This document shows positions 7,422-15,639 of a stretch of 64,000 bases of DNA, in pieces; within the stretch, counting starts at the first letter, position 1, and each line of letters begins with the position of its first letter. The notes below the pieces were generated by a model, which saw only the letters and a list, made by a program, of their open reading frames with translations, had not been told where the DNA came from and ran no database searches. The stretch is from Microbispora rosea subsp. aerata (GTDB lineage: Bacteria > Actinomycetota > Actinomycetes > Streptosporangiales > Streptosporangiaceae). The DNA lies in assembly GCF_014647835.1 (NCBI RefSeq), contig NZ_BMPY01000019.1, positions 62,001 through 126,000 on the forward strand. Reading direction: 5' to 3'. A program made the translations under genes and the position numbers.

Positions 7422-9536
7422 ATGACGACCGATCGCCTGCTCGGTATGGTCCCCCCTATGCCAGAGGGTCAGGGACCGGTGGACCGCGTTCCCGCGGGGG
7501 GCGCACCCGAAGGGCAGGGACGTCTCGTCGGTCGGCGTTACCGGCTGCTGTCCCCCGTCGGCCGCGGCGGCATGGGGATGGTGTGGCACGCCCACGACGT
7601 GCTGCTCGACCGGGATGTAGCGGTCAAGGAACTGTTGCTTCCGTTCGGCCTCGACAGCGCCGGGGCTCAGGCCGCCCACCGGCGCATGCTGCGCGAGGCG
7701 CGTTCGGCGGCCCGGCTCAGCCATCCGGGCATCGTCACCGTGCACGACGTCGTCGAGGAGGACGGGCGGCCGTGGATCGTCATGGAGCTCGTCCGCGCCT
7801 GGTCGCTTGAGCAGGCCGTACGGCAGAGCGGGCCGCTGCCGGTCGTGCAGGCCGCCGAGATCGGCATCCGGGTGCTCGACGCGCTGCGGCACGCCCACGC
7901 CGCCGGCATCCTGCACCGCGACGTGAAGCCGGGCAACGTGCTGCTCACCGCCGACCGGGTGGTGCTCACCGACTTCGGCATCGCCGCCATCGAGGGCGAT
8001 GTCACGATCACCCAGACCGGGCTGCTCATGGGCTCCCCGGCGTACATCCCGCCGGAGCGCCTGCAGGGCCGCCCGATCACCCACGCCGCCGACCTGTGGT
8101 CGTTCGGGGCGACGCTGTACGCCGCCGTCGAGGGCCGCCCGCCGTACGAGGGCCCGGACGCGGTCGCCGTGCTCGGCGCGGTGCTGACGCAGGAGCCCGT
8201 GCGGCCCCGGCGCGCGGGCGCGCTGCTGCCGGTCATCGAGGGCCTGCTGCGCAAGAACCCGGCCGACCGCCTGCCGGCCGCGCAGGTCGCGGAGATGCTG
8301 GAGCGGGTGCTGCACAGCCACGGCGCCGGGCTGCCCGGCCGCGCCGGGACGCCGTCCTCGGTGCCGACGCCGCAGGACTCCACCCCGGCCGGGTTGCTGC
8401 CGCCGCTCGACATCCCCTCCGGGCCGCTGCCCTCGCGCATCATCGAGACGCCCTCGGGCCCGGTGCGCGTGCCGCTCACGCCGGAGAACCTGCCCGGCGG
8501 CGTCGCGTCCACCACCTCCGAGCACCGCGCCGGGGAGTCGCGGCCCGCCGAGGCCGCGTACGAGCCTCCGGGCGCGTTCGGGCCCGTGGCCGGCTTCGGG
8601 CAGCCCTCTTCGTTCGACGCGGCCTTCGATCCGCTGTCGTCCCCCTCGGGCTCGACCCACGCGCCCGAGCGGCCGAAGGAGGCCATGTGGCCCACGCCCA
8701 CGCCGAGCGACATGCCCGGCGACCTGGGCGCGGCGCAGCCGCACCAGACGGGACCACATAAGACCGGCCCGCAGCAGACGGGCCCGCAGGGCGTCGCCGC
8801 GCCGGCTCTCGCCCCGCAGGACGGCGACTCCGGGCCGGGCGCGGACGCCACGGGCCCGCACCGGCCCCGGGTGGGACGCAGGCGCAAGGACCCGGGGGAC
8901 GACGCCCCCGACCGCGAGGGCCGGTCGAAGCTGCTGCCGATCGTGGCGGGCGTGGCCGTGATCGCGGTCGTCGTCGCGATCGTGCTCGTGCTGCTGCCGG
9001 GCGACCCGGACGAGACCGTGGTGTCGCAGGGGGACGGGAGGACGGGCGCCCTGCCCACGGCCGCCGCCACCACGGCGACCGCCCGCCCGCTGTCGGCCGC
9101 GCGCGTGCCCAAGGGCTACCGCCTGGTGAACGAGGGCGGGGTGTCGCTGGCCGTGCCCGAGAACTGGAGCAGCACGGTCGACGACGGGGTCGTCCGGCTC
9201 ACCGGCCCGAAGGACAGCGGGCAGAGCATCACGATCAGGAGGATCCCCGACGGCAGCCTCGCCGCGCTGCGGTCCGCCGAGCAGAACCTGAACATCAGGG
9301 ACTACACCGACTACACGCAGGTCCAGCTGCGTGAGGTGGACTACCGCTACCCCGCGGCCGACTGGGAGTACACCTACACCAACTCCAGCGAGGTCACCGT
9401 GCACGCGGTGATCCGCTACCTGGAGACGGACGGCGGACGCGCCTACGCGATCTTGTTCGCCTCGCCCGACTACGACTGGAACGAGTCAGCCGCGCCGATA
9501 CGGCAGACCCTCTGGAGCACCTTCCGCCCCGCCTGA
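7422..9536 (+). CDS. Membrane-anchored PknB-type Ser/Thr protein kinase
   Basis: A 704-residue kinase. The N-terminal catalytic domain (about residues 35–300) shows GRGGMGMV for the glycine loop, the VAVKELL lysine, HRDVKPGNVLL catalytic loop, DFGIA and SPAYIPPERL. A long Pro/Gly/Thr-rich cytosolic linker follows, with repeated QTGP units, then a single membrane helix (IVAGVAVIAVVVAIVLVLL) and an extracellular domain of about 150 residues rich in aromatics and charged residues, perhaps a ligand-sensing module. It is likely an autophosphorylating sensor of the cell envelope. ATG 7422 has GGGGA eight bases upstream; an in-frame start at 7359 and ATG 7458 are alternatives. It stands alone, downstream of the allG gene. 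Confidence 0.9.
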   Translation: MTTDRLLGMVPPMPEGQGPVDRVPAGGAPEGQGRLVGRRYRLLSPVGRGGMGMVWHAHDVLLDRDVAVKELLLPFGLDSAGAQAAHRRMLREARSAARLSHPGIVTVHDVVEEDGRPWIVMELVRAWSLEQAVRQSGPLPVVQAAEIGIRVLDALRHAHAAGILHRDVKPGNVLLTADRVVLTDFGIAAIEGDVTITQTGLLMGSPAYIPPERLQGRPITHAADLWSFGATLYAAVEGRPPYEGPDAVAVLGAVLTQEPVRPRRAGALLPVIEGLLRKNPADRLPAAQVAEMLERVLHSHGAGLPGRAGTPSSVPTPQDSTPAGLLPPLDIPSGPLPSRIIETPSGPVRVPLTPENLPGGVASTTSEHRAGESRPAEAAYEPPGAFGPVAGFGQPSSFDAAFDPLSSPSGSTHAPERPKEAMWPTPTPSDMPGDLGAAQPHQTGPHKTGPQQTGPQGVAAPALAPQDGDSGPGADATGPHRPRVGRRRKDPGDDAPDREGRSKLLPIVAGVAVIAVVVAIVLVLLPGDPDETVVSQGDGRTGALPTAAATTATARPLSAARVPKGYRLVNEGGVSLAVPENWSSTVDDGVVRLTGPKDSGQSITIRRIPDGSLAALRSAEQNLNIRDYTDYTQVQLREVDYRYPAADWEYTYTNSSEVTVHAVIRYLETDGGRAYAILFASPDYDWNESAAPIRQTLWSTFRPA

Positions 9537-9641
9537 TGGGAGCTATCGGGTCGGTGTCTTGGCAGCCGACGGTGAGTGAGCACTCTCGCCGCCTGGACCG
9601 CCTGAGTCCTGAGGTCAGACCCGGCTGTGTGGTGACTCGAT

Positions 9642-9683
9642 CCGGCTACGCCGCCCGCCCGTCGGAGAAGGCGGCGTAGCCGG
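9642..9683 (+). terminator. Terminator-like hairpin after the kinase gene
   Basis: A perfect 14-bp inverted repeat, CCGGCTACGCCGCC at 9642–9655 and its complement at 9670–9683, with a 14-base loop and no U tract, as is usual in actinobacteria. It lies 105 bases after the kinase stop and could serve either strand. Confidence 0.6.
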
Positions 9684-9746
9684 CCGAAGTCGCCGTCACG
9701 CCGACGCGGTCACGGATGAAGCACGTGTGGAATGCGGCACCCCCGC

Positions 9747-10100
9747 AAGGCACCGTGAACACGCACGGACCGTGACCGGGAAAACTCGGCCTCGGGCCCG
9801 GACCGGACGGGCCGCACTCCCCGCATCCCATCCCGCTCACACGCCCGACGTGGGAAGGCACCGTGAACACGCACGGACCGTGACCGGGGGAACTCGGCCT
9901 CGGGCCCGGACCGAGCGGGCCGCGCTCCCCGCGCCCCGCTTCGCTCACGCGCCCGGCACAATCCCGGAAGGCACCGTGAACACGCACGGACCGTGACCGG
10001 GGGAACTCGACCTCGAGTCCGGACCGAGCGGGCCGCGCTCCCCGCATCCCGTCCCGTTCACATGCCCGGCATAACCCCGTAAGGCACCGTGGACCCGAGC
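9747..10100. repeat. Tandem array of ~110-bp units, three and a part copies
   Basis: Units begin with AAGGCACCGTGAACACGCAC at 9747, 9855 and 9968, and a partial unit starts at 10081 (periods 108, 113, 113). Each unit continues with GGACCGTGACCGGG, then ACTCGGCCTCGGGCCCGGAC and a run ending near CCCGGCA. Copies are roughly 85–95% alike by eye. Short inverted repeats (CACGG-A-CCGTG; CTCGG…CCGAG) recur in each. The array fills the space between the convergent kinase and polymerase genes. An open frame on the minus strand across it (9646–10047) is a by-product of the repeats. Confidence 0.85.
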
Positions 10101-10122
10101 GGGCGGCGGCGCGGGCGGGCGG

Positions 10123-11835
10123 TCACTTCGCGTCGGCGTAGCAGGTGACCGCCACCGCCTCCATCGGGAAGCGGACCGTGGTGTCGCCGAACAGCAGCCG
10201 GGTCGCCTCGTCCGCCGCGCGGCCCACGGCCTCGCGGACCTCGCCCGCCAGGTCGAGCGGGCAGTGCACCATCACCTCGTCGTGCTGGAAGAACACCAGC
10301 CGGGCCGGATCCGGCAGCAGTCCCCGCAGCACCGCCAGGAGCGTCAGCGCCCACTCGGCCGCCGTCGCCTGCACGACGAAGTTGCGGGTGAACCTCCCCC
10401 GGTCCCTGGCCGCCCGCGCGCCCTCCGGCCCGGCCACCAGCCGCCGCCACCGCTGCGACGGCGGCGGGCAGGTGCGGCCCAGCCAGGAGCGCACCAGTCG
10501 CCCCTCCTCCCCCGCCCGGGCCGCGTCCTCCACGAACGCGTACGCCTTCGGAAACCGCTGCCGCATGACGGCCAGCAGCTTGGAGGCGTCGCCGCTGGTC
10601 CCGCCGTACATCGCCGACAACATGGCGATCTTGGCCGACTCCCGGGCCCCGCCGAACGCCTGGGCCAGCGCGGCGTACAGGTCGATCTCCCCGGCCGCCC
10701 GCGCGAGCCCCCGGTCGCCGGACAGCGCGGCGAGCACCCGGGGTTCGAGCTGCGCGGCGTCGGCGACCACGAGCGTCCAGCCGTCGTCGGCCACCACGAC
10801 CCTGCGCATGACCTTGGGGATCTGCAGCGCGCCGCCGCCGCTCGTGGCCCACCGCCCGCTGACCACCCCGCCCACGACGTACTCGGGGCGGAACCGGCCG
10901 CCGCTGACCCACTGCGCCGCCCAAGCCCAGCCGTGGAAGCTGTGCAGGCGGGCCAGCTCCTTATACGCCAGCAGCGGCGCGACGGCCGGGTGATCGACCG
11001 TCTTCAGCACGTGGGAGCGGGTGGACGGGATCTCGATCCCCGCCGTCTTGAACGCCCGGACGATCTGCTGCGGGGAGTCGGGGTTGACGAGGTGGCCGAA
11101 GGCCGCCGACACCTCGTCGGCCAGGGCCTGGAGCTTCGCGGGCCGCATGCCGTGGGCGGGGCGGGGCCCGAGCAGGTCGGTCAGCAGCGCGTCATGGACG
11201 TCCTCACGCCACGGCATGCCGTCGTGGCCCATCTCCGCCGCGATCAGCGCCCCGGCCGACTCGGCGGCGACGAGCAGGCGGAACCGCCCGGGGTCGCGGG
11301 TGCGTGCGATGCGGCGGCGTTGGTCCTCGAACACCTCGGCGACCATGTCGGCCTCGGGGACGGGATCGCCCGGCGGCGCCGGGTCGAACAAGCTCGCCTG
11401 CGCGCCGCCCGGCTGGTGCCCGTCGGACGCGTCGTGGGGATCGTCGGGCACCGGCAGGCCGCGCAGGCGCGCGTAGGCCGCCCGGACCTGCCTGGGCTCC
11501 CCGTAGCGCCCGTCGGCGGCCAGCAGCAGGCTCTCGGTCAGCGCGACGTCGTGGCAGCGCGACAGCCGTACGCCGGCGGACAGGAGCGCCGGGTAGACGC
11601 GGCGCGCGTCGGCCCACACCCAGCGGGGCCGCTCGGCGGCCTCCAGCGCGCGCACCGCCGCCGCGAGATCGGGGACGCGGCTCTCCGGCCCGCCGAGCGG
11701 CCTGAGGGTGCCGCCGCCCTCGCCATCGGCCGCCACCACAACGTGCACCCCTCCAGCGTGCCAGGCCGCACCGACAATCCGCCCGCCGGTCCCGATCTCG
11801 CAGAGGCCCCACAAGCGGCCGATCAGGCCCGCCAT
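10123..11835 (-). CDS. Bifunctional 3'-5' exonuclease/DNA polymerase (PolA family, no 5' nuclease)
   Basis: A 570-residue family A polymerase relative, the actinobacterial short form that lacks the 5'-3' exonuclease of PolA. The polymerase motifs are intact: motif A VADAAQLEPRVLA, motif B RESAKIAMLSAMYGGTSG, motif C FFQHDEVMVHCP. The N-terminal 190 residues correspond to the 3'-5' exonuclease-like region, where acidic catalytic residues are less clear. It probably acts in DNA repair. ATG 11835 starts inside the first copy of a 51-base repeated element (see 11797–12015), so its first 13 codons lie in the repeat. Nothing suggests an operon with its neighbours. Confidence 0.88.
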   Translation of the reverse strand: MAGLIGRLWGLCEIGTGGRIVGAAWHAGGVHVVVAADGEGGGTLRPLGGPESRVPDLAAAVRALEAAERPRWVWADARRVYPALLSAGVRLSRCHDVALTESLLLAADGRYGEPRQVRAAYARLRGLPVPDDPHDASDGHQPGGAQASLFDPAPPGDPVPEADMVAEVFEDQRRRIARTRDPGRFRLLVAAESAGALIAAEMGHDGMPWREDVHDALLTDLLGPRPAHGMRPAKLQALADEVSAAFGHLVNPDSPQQIVRAFKTAGIEIPSTRSHVLKTVDHPAVAPLLAYKELARLHSFHGWAWAAQWVSGGRFRPEYVVGGVVSGRWATSGGGALQIPKVMRRVVVADDGWTLVVADAAQLEPRVLAALSGDRGLARAAGEIDLYAALAQAFGGARESAKIAMLSAMYGGTSGDASKLLAVMRQRFPKAYAFVEDAARAGEEGRLVRSWLGRTCPPPSQRWRRLVAGPEGARAARDRGRFTRNFVVQATAAEWALTLLAVLRGLLPDPARLVFFQHDEVMVHCPLDLAGEVREAVGRAADEATRLLFGDTTVRFPMEAVAVTCYADAK

Positions 11836-12015
11836 GGCCCGCGTCCTCGCAGAGGCCCCGCAGGCGACGAATCAGACCCACGGTGACCCGCGTCTCCACG
11901 CAGGTCCCGGCGGCGGCGAAACCGAGGCACCCCGTGACGCGTCCGCCCCGGCCACCGGCCCGAACTCACAGAGGCCCCACAGGCGGTAAATCGAGCCCGC
12001 CGCGGTCCGCGTCCT
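11797..12015. repeat. Three copies of a 51-base element spanning the polymerase start
   Basis: Copies at 11797–11847, 11846–11896 and 11965–12015 share CAGAGGCCCCACAAGCGG-type cores and GGCCCGC…CCGCGTC ends on the plus strand. The first two abut with a 49-base period, which is not a multiple of three, so only the first copy is read in frame as the N-terminus of the polymerase. The others form its upstream region. Confidence 0.75.
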
Positions 12016-12218
12016 GCCTCAGTGGCGGAGAATCCGAAGCAGCCCGCGCCGCTCGCCGCGCACGCCCAGCGTATGGGCCGCGCTGCTCTCCGCCCATATC
12101 CGGGTACACCGGCCGGGACCGGCCTGGCGACCGCCGACGTGGCGGCGAAAGAAACCCGAGGCGTTGCCGGAGGCTGACGAGGGTGGGAAGTCCGACCAGG
12201 TGACGGAGAGGTGCGGGG

Positions 12219-13706
12219 TCAGAGCGGGATCTCGACCTCGTCCTCCAGTGGGGGCTCCTCCTCCTGGGGCAGGCAGCCCGTGGCGGCGAAGCAGCGAAGC
12301 CGCAGCGTGTCCCCGGTCACCGACAGGTGGAGGAAGCTCTTGAAGAAGGGCGGGGTGTCCCAGTCGGACAGTTCGGAGATGTACCGATGGAAGACTCGGC
12401 CCACGGGCAGGCGGAACGGCATCGGCCAGCCGCCGAGGAGCCGGGCCGCCCACTTCACCCGCGCGCCGATCGGCGCCCCCGGCGTGGGCCGGGGCGGGGT
12501 GTTGCCGATCCGCCGGGACATCAGCGCCAGCCCTTCCTCGGGGGTGATGTAGAGCCCGCGCAGCCGCAGCCTCCTGCTGTAGAGCTGGCTGTAGAAGGAC
12601 AGCGAGTCGCCGCGCAGGGGGTAGCACTTGAAGTCGTCCTCGTGGACGCCGCCCACGTCCACCCGGGGGATGGTGTGGGTCGCGTGCATGAACGCGCCGC
12701 CGCCCCCGGACACCACGTACTGGATGAGCCGCCCCTCCACGCGTACGGGGTAGCGCTGGTAGTTGTGCACGTCGCCGCCGATGGCCGCGACGTAGTTGTG
12801 CGCCGGGTCGCGGACCACGTCGTCCACCGTGCCGCCGCCTTCGATCGGGCACGGATGGTAGGCGTTGTTGACGTAGATCGGCTTGCCGGTGATCAGGATC
12901 TTCGGCCGGGGGTCGGCGGAGACCCGGCGTAACCACTCGCCCTGCTCGCGGTCGAGGGCGCCCTTGATGCCGGTGTCGATGCCGACGAGCAGCAGGCGGC
13001 CGGTGTCGAGCACCCAGTACGGCCCGGGCAGCGCGGGGCCCGGGTTGGGCCGCATCTTCCTGGCCTCGGCGAGGGCGTCCTCGTCGATCTTCTCCGGCTT
13101 GCGCCACAGCAGCCCGCGCAGCCCGCCGGGCGACAGCCGTTTCGCCGGCAGGGGCCGGGCGTCGCAGAAAACCCGCATGAAGCCGCCGAGCCCGTCGTAC
13201 CAGTCGTGGTTGCCGGGCACGGCGAAGATCGGGGCCGGGTAGTCCTTGTACGGCCGGTAGAACTTGTCGCCGTACTCGTTGCCCGACCCGGTCGGGTAGA
13301 TGACGTCGCTCGCGATGACGGCGAACGAGGTGCCCGCGCCGACCTTGAGCAGCCCGGGCACCACCGCGTACTGCGAGGCGTCGCCTTCGCCGGTGTCGCC
13401 GAGCACCAGGAAGGAGAACTCCTCTCCCAGGTCGAGCCTGACGCGCAGGTCCGCGTCCACGCCGCGCTCGCGCTGGGCCGCCATCCAGCGGCGGCGTATC
13501 CGCGGCGTGGGATCGCCGAACAACTGGGCGATCACCTCGTTGCGGGACCGCCACAGCGTGGCGGGGTTCAGCCAGGTGAAGGAGTTCCGGTTGGGCCGCA
13601 GCACGTCGAACGTGCCGATCTGCGGGCAGTCCCAGCCGGCTCCGGCCTGCGACACCCGAGACGAGACCTGCTTCCCCCGCGCGGCGGCCGCGCCCACATC
13701 GACCAT
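12219..13706 (-). CDS. Calcineurin-like metallophosphoesterase
   Basis: A 495-residue protein with the metallophosphoesterase motifs in order: LGDTGEGD (first metal site), IASDVIYPTG, VPGNHDWYDG (GNHD) and AIGGDVHNYQRY (GGDxHxx). These ligand positions predict a binuclear metal centre hydrolysing phosphomono- or diesters; the substrate is unknown. The C-terminal 150 residues include a charged RRIGNTPPRPTPGAP stretch and have no motif I recognise. No signal peptide is seen, so it is probably cytosolic. The open frame continues upstream to 13976, but that part is Arg-rich and non-conserved in appearance; ATG 13706 (MVDVGAAAARG) is the best start. Confidence 0.8.
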   Translation of the reverse strand: MVDVGAAAARGKQVSSRVSQAGAGWDCPQIGTFDVLRPNRNSFTWLNPATLWRSRNEVIAQLFGDPTPRIRRRWMAAQRERGVDADLRVRLDLGEEFSFLVLGDTGEGDASQYAVVPGLLKVGAGTSFAVIASDVIYPTGSGNEYGDKFYRPYKDYPAPIFAVPGNHDWYDGLGGFMRVFCDARPLPAKRLSPGGLRGLLWRKPEKIDEDALAEARKMRPNPGPALPGPYWVLDTGRLLLVGIDTGIKGALDREQGEWLRRVSADPRPKILITGKPIYVNNAYHPCPIEGGGTVDDVVRDPAHNYVAAIGGDVHNYQRYPVRVEGRLIQYVVSGGGGAFMHATHTIPRVDVGGVHEDDFKCYPLRGDSLSFYSQLYSRRLRLRGLYITPEEGLALMSRRIGNTPPRPTPGAPIGARVKWAARLLGGWPMPFRLPVGRVFHRYISELSDWDTPPFFKSFLHLSVTGDTLRLRCFAATGCLPQEEEPPLEDEVEIPL

Positions 13707-13983
13707 GAGAACAATCTTGGCGTTTTCCGCGCCTCGACCGGTGAGATTTGCCCGAACTGAGCGGACTCGCACCGCCGGGCAGGGGGAGGCACACGAGCGA
13801 CGTCGCCGACGTCTCGCCGCGACTCCACCGTCCCGGGGTCGCGAACGGCGGCCGAGCAGGCGAAAGACCACGGTCTTCCGCCTGACGACGGCGGACGGAC
13901 GACCCGGCGTGGGAACGAGCCGCGACCGGCCGCACCGTCGCACCGGGGCCGGAGGGCACGCCGGGATCGGGGGCATACGGGGA

Positions 13984-15582
13984 TCAGGGGATCAGCACGC
14001 CCGGGTTGAGGATCCCGGCGGGGTCGAGCCGTTCCTTGATCCCGCGCAGGATCTCGCCGCCCAGGTCGCCGATCTCCGCGGCGTACGCCTCGCGGTGGTC
14101 GCGGCCGACGCCGTGGTGGTGCGAGATGGTGCCGCCCGCCTGGACGATCGCCTCGTTCACGGCGCGTTTGGCCGCCGCCCACTGCCCGAGCGGGTCGCCG
14201 GTCTGCGCGGTCACCACGGTGAAGTACAGCGACGCCCCCGTGGCGTAGACGTGGGAGATGTGGCACATGACCAGCGGTGTGCCGAGCGCGCCGAGCAGGG
14301 CCAGCCGTACGGCGTCGTACAGGCGGGGCAGGTTCGACCAGAAGCCGGCCGTTTCCAGCGTCTCCACGGTCGCCCCCGCGGCGAGCAGGGCGTCGCGCAG
14401 GTAGGGCGCGGAGAACCGGCCCTGCGCCCACTTCTCCCCCGGCTCCGGCCCGAGGTGCACGCCGCCCGCCTCGACCAGCACCGCGGCGGCCCGCTCCCGC
14501 CGGTACGCCACGTCGCCCGGGGAGCCCTCGTAGCCCGCGACCACCAGGCAGCCGGAGTCGCGCCCGCCCGCGCCGAGGTCGGCCGGCTTCGCCAGCCCGA
14601 TCATGGTCTCGGCCTCGTCCGACAGCCGCAGCACCGTGGGGGCCGGGCCGTCCTGCGCGAGTCGCCGCAGGGCGGCCGTCCCCGCCGCGAAGCTCTCGAA
14701 CCGCCAGCCCTCGTAGGTCCGGACGGCCGGGGCGGGGTGCACCCGCAGCCGCAGCGAGGTGATCACCCCGAACGCGCCCTCCGAGCCCAGGAACACCTGG
14801 CGCAGGTCGGGCCCGGCGGCCGACTTGGGCGCGCGGCCGATCTCCAGCGTGCCCCGCGGCGTGGCGACGGTCATGCCCACGACCATGTCGTCGAACCTGC
14901 CGTACCCGGCCGAGGCCTGCCCGCTGGACCGGGCCGCCGCGAACCCGCCGAGCGTCGCGTACTCGTACGACTGGGGGAAGTGCCCGAGCGTCAGCCCGTG
15001 CGCGGACAGCAGCTGCTCGGCCTGCGGCGCGCGCAGGCCCGGCTCCAGCTCCGCGACCATGGACACGGGGTCGACCGAGACGAGCCGGTTGAGCCTGCCG
15101 AGGTCGAGCGCGATCACGCCGGCGAAACCCCTCCGGGCCGGCGCGAGCCCGCCGACCACGGAGGTGCCCCCGCCGAACGGGACCACGGCCACCCGGTGCT
15201 CGGCGCACACGCGCAGCACGGCGGCCACCTCGTCGTGCGAGCCGGGGAGCACGACGGCGTCCGGCGCGTCGGAGGCGTCCCCCGCGCGCATGAGCAGCAG
15301 GTCGGGGGTGGACTTGCCCCGGGTGTGACGGATGCGGGCGTCGTCGTCGGCCCGTACGTGCTCCTTCCCCACCACGGCGGCCAGCGCGGCCAGGACGGCC
15401 GGCGGCAGCGCCACCGGCGGCAGCCGCACCTCGCCGAACGTCGCGGCCGGCTCGGCGGGCGGCCGGACGCCGAACAGCTCCGCGAGCAGATCACGCACCG
15501 ACGCCGGCAGTTCGGTGGCCTTGGCGGGATCGCCCCAGCCCGACCAGAGCATGGGTTCCGCCGGAATGAGAGGGGTTTCCAT
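13984..15582 (-). CDS. FAD-binding oxidase, alkyl-DHAP synthase-like
   Basis: A 532-residue flavoprotein of the vanillyl-alcohol oxidase type. The FAD-binding PP-loop reads PFGGGTSVVGG; the C-terminal half has ISHHHGVGRDH, the signature of alkyldihydroxyacetonephosphate synthase (AGPS) relatives rather than glycolate oxidase. AGPS exchanges the acyl chain of acyl-DHAP for a fatty alcohol, making ether lipid precursors. It is divergent from a glycerol-3-phosphate dehydrogenase, which makes DHAP, with a shared palindrome between them. ATG 15582 is preferred over the upstream frame because GGAGG sits ten bases before it. The ether-lipid role is inferred; some homologues oxidise other 2-hydroxy acids. 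Confidence 0.78.
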   Translation of the reverse strand: METPLIPAEPMLWSGWGDPAKATELPASVRDLLAELFGVRPPAEPAATFGEVRLPPVALPPAVLAALAAVVGKEHVRADDDARIRHTRGKSTPDLLLMRAGDASDAPDAVVLPGSHDEVAAVLRVCAEHRVAVVPFGGGTSVVGGLAPARRGFAGVIALDLGRLNRLVSVDPVSMVAELEPGLRAPQAEQLLSAHGLTLGHFPQSYEYATLGGFAAARSSGQASAGYGRFDDMVVGMTVATPRGTLEIGRAPKSAAGPDLRQVFLGSEGAFGVITSLRLRVHPAPAVRTYEGWRFESFAAGTAALRRLAQDGPAPTVLRLSDEAETMIGLAKPADLGAGGRDSGCLVVAGYEGSPGDVAYRRERAAAVLVEAGGVHLGPEPGEKWAQGRFSAPYLRDALLAAGATVETLETAGFWSNLPRLYDAVRLALLGALGTPLVMCHISHVYATGASLYFTVVTAQTGDPLGQWAAAKRAVNEAIVQAGGTISHHHGVGRDHREAYAAEIGDLGGEILRGIKERLDPAGILNPGVLIP

Positions 15583-15604
15583 GACTGTCGTGCCTCCAGA
15601 TAGG

Positions 15605-15618
15605 TTACTCAAGAGTAA
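15605..15618. promoter_or_regulatory. Palindromic operator candidate TTACTC-AA-GAGTAA
   Basis: A perfect 14-base palindrome exactly between the two divergent lipid genes, 23 bases from one start and 21 from the other. TetR-type regulators of actinobacterial lipid genes use sites of this shape. No regulator gene is adjacent in this window. Confidence 0.6.
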
Positions 15619-15639
15619 TGCGCGAGTAGTGGAGGGGAC

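Noticed and set aside
9646-10047. Minus-strand ORF with repeated GPGPRPSxPGHGPCVFTVP units
   Set aside because: It only reads through the ~110-bp tandem array; periods of 108 and 113 shift frames and no ribosome site precedes it.
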